From Linyphia triangularis (taxonomy: Eukaryota; Arthropoda; Arachnida; Araneae; Linyphiidae): DNA of 64,000 nt. Positions 62,195 through 64,000 of this stretch are shown one piece after another. The stretch covers positions 111,660,827-111,724,826 of the forward strand of contig OZ021722.1 of the NCBI GenBank assembly GCA_963978545.1. Direction: 5' to 3'. The notes below the pieces were generated by a model. The model was not told where the DNA came from, did not search any database, and saw nothing but the letters and a program-made list of their open reading frames with translations. The position numbers and the translations under genes were made by a program. Every line of letters starts with the position of its first letter. The stretch's first letter is position 1.

Positions 62195-63230
62195 TCCCGG
62201 TTAGCAATGCCGGCGGGTCGACGGAGACGTGGCGGCATGAAGTAAAAATATTTTTATTTTTATAAAAATAATAACAAGTCCAAAAGAGTGTCGTCCGACA
62301 TCTCGGGACACATGCCGAAGGGTCTACGGACCGATGCCGGCAAGCTCGAAAAATAACTACGTACCTAAAAATAGCGGGTACGGTTCGAGCTGGACACATG
62401 CCGCGGGGTCGACGGAGGAAGGCCGGCATGCTGGACTTAGAAAAATTTTCGGATTTTTCAGAGTCATGCTTAAATGAAAACAGTTACAGTGCTGACTGCT
62501 CAATACCGATGTGTCTTTTGAACATCGGCATGCTTGTTAATTTTTGGAATTTTATTATTGTTTTGTCCCCGCACTGGGAGACGGTTACTCCCGGTTAGCA
62601 ATGCCGGCGGGTCGACGGTGGTACGGCGGCATGATATAAAATATTTTTACTTTTGTGAAAATATCAACACAAGTCCAAACGAGTGTCGAACGACATCTCG
62701 GGACATATGCCGAAGGGTCTACGGACCGATGCCGGCAAGCTCGAAAAATAACTACGTACCTAAAAATAGCGGGTACGGTTCGAGCTGGACACATGCCGCG
62801 GGGTCGACGGAGGAAGGCCGGCATGCTGGACTTAGAAAAATTTTCGGATTTTTCTGAGTCATGTTTTAATGAAAAACAGTTACAGTGCTGACTGCTTAAT
62901 ACCGATGTGTCTTTAGACCATCGGCATGCTTGTTAATCTTTGGAATTATATTATTGTTTGTCCCCGCACTGGGAGACGGTTACTCCCGGTTAGCAATGCC
63001 GGCGGGTCGACGGAGGGACGGCGGCATGAAATAAAATATTTTTATTTATGAAAATATAAATACAAGTCCAAACGAGTGTCGAACGACATCTCGGGACATA
63101 CGCCGAAGGGTCTACGGACCGATGCCGGCAAGCTCGAAAATAACTACGTACATAATAATAGCGGGTACGGTTCGAGCTGGACACATGCCGCGGGATCGAC
63201 GGAGGAAGGCCGGCATGCTGGAAATTTTAT
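62195..63230 (+). repeat. Hairpin-rich tandem repeat, about 395-bp period, 2.6 units
   Basis: Units start near 62195, 62590 and 62985. They have the same three-hairpin design as 47451-48110, with one more unit. Confidence 0.87.
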
Positions 63231-64000
63231 TATTAGTGATCCGACGCAAAGTCAAGTCGGATCGCCCCATTATAGCTCTTTGAGCTGGCTGGTGTTAACC
63301 AAGAAATCGCACTTGGTATTCATTCCTATTAGAAGTTTGTACTTGCGATGTACAATCCCTACCTAAAGTGCTATCCATCCAAGGAAGGATGCGAACTGTG
63401 CACTAAGGTGCGCAGAGCGACACTTCTTTGTCTGTGTTTGTTTCTCGCTTGACCGCATCCCGCGGTTAAGCAGTTTGCTGTTAGCGTTGTTATCCGAAAA
63501 GCCGAATTCGGACTTATTACAATTTCACATGTTTGAAAAGGAATGTTCCCGGCACATTCCGGTAAATTGCGCAAATAGTAATGGGTTTATTAGCCGCGCG
63601 GCGGCCCAAAGGGTGTTTTCCACCCCCATAAAAATCTGGCCTTGCGCCTGGTAAAAAGCAGAGCTTGTCCCGGAGGCCAAATGAGGAGAGTATGGGATTT
63701 ACTCGACCATTAAAAACTCATGGCAAAGGGATAACTCTGCGGGGGTAGAGCATTGAAAGCGGGCAAAGAACAGGTTTTTCCTTCCTCCTGAGATCCCGTA
63801 ATCGCCCGAACCTAGCCTGTGATCGAAGCCGGACCTATCGATTTCTGTCCGGTACTCCTGAACCGTGACCCGCATACTCGAGCGGTAATGCATCCCTTAC
63901 ATCCCAACACGAGAGATGGTGGCTCGTGAAGGGTTGGGTCGCAAACGAGTCGTGCCCTTGGTAACCGACGAAACCGGTGTACCCGAGGGGAGGCAGCGAT
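63231..64000 (+). mobile_element. A3: 5' leader of a third A-type element, cut by the window end
   Basis: Nearly identical to 48111-48885. ORF1 would be expected to start about 25 nt past the window end. Confidence 0.8.

Noticed and set aside
47451..63230. CRISPR-like regular repeats
   Set aside because: The units are about 400 bp with no short repeat/unique spacer pattern, and the genome is eukaryotic.

Overview
This window is eukaryotic repetitive DNA from an animal ribosomal DNA (rDNA) locus, almost certainly arthropod and probably insect. The evidence is a 3' fragment of a 28S rRNA gene (40318 to about 40735), surrounded by R1-clade non-LTR retrotransposons of the kind that insert at fixed 28S sites. 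I see no host protein gene. Nearly every coding sequence is retrotransposon ORF1 (a gag-like protein with CCHC zinc knuckles) or ORF2 (APE-type endonuclease, reverse transcriptase, RNase H, C-terminal zinc motif). I do not call a species.

Region 1 (1-40332) is a head-to-tail stack of R1-clade elements, all in one 28S site and all on the + strand. I label them E1, E2, E3, F4, E5, E6, E7, F8 and E9. Most junctions carry the same perfect 15-bp target copy TTACCCTACTGATGA, which occurs seven times, the last running directly into the 28S 3' part. By 28S geometry the site lies roughly 630 bp downstream of the R1 site, which fits the known target of RT elements. E2 and E3 have both ORFs intact. E9 has an intact ORF1 and a frameshifted ORF2. 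E5, E6 and E7 are broken or chimeric. F4 and F8 are short units (445 and 354 bp) with complete 3' ends. E1 is split by a 6-kb I-like element (3557-9582, minus strand) with both ORFs open and a 14-bp target duplication.

Region 2 (40318-41222) is the 28S 3' end followed by a pyrimidine-rich spacer with a GGATCAGTTGTGCCGG-type repeat.

Region 3 (about 41234-64000) holds a second R1-clade family whose 3' ends abut versions of the classical R1 target TGTCCCTATCTACT. A1 (minus) and A2 (plus) stand head to head. B follows A2 after a 64-bp piece of 28S that includes the R2/R1 target region. Then come a short 5' fragment (C) and the 5' region of a third A-type copy (A3), which is cut by the window end. 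A-type copies are preceded by roughly 400-bp repeats rich in hairpins.

Common logic: in all copies where the junction survives except E5, ORF1 and ORF2 overlap by exactly 11 nt (ATGGGNNNTAR), suggesting coupled termination-reinitiation. The ORF1 protein would package the RNA, and ORF2 would nick 28S DNA and reverse transcribe from the nick. The 5' leaders of the RT-site elements have stems supported by compensatory changes. Their 3' UTRs share an AATAAA-hairpin module and terminal hairpins that merge into the target. The amount of decay points to a degenerate or marginal rDNA unit rather than a working one.
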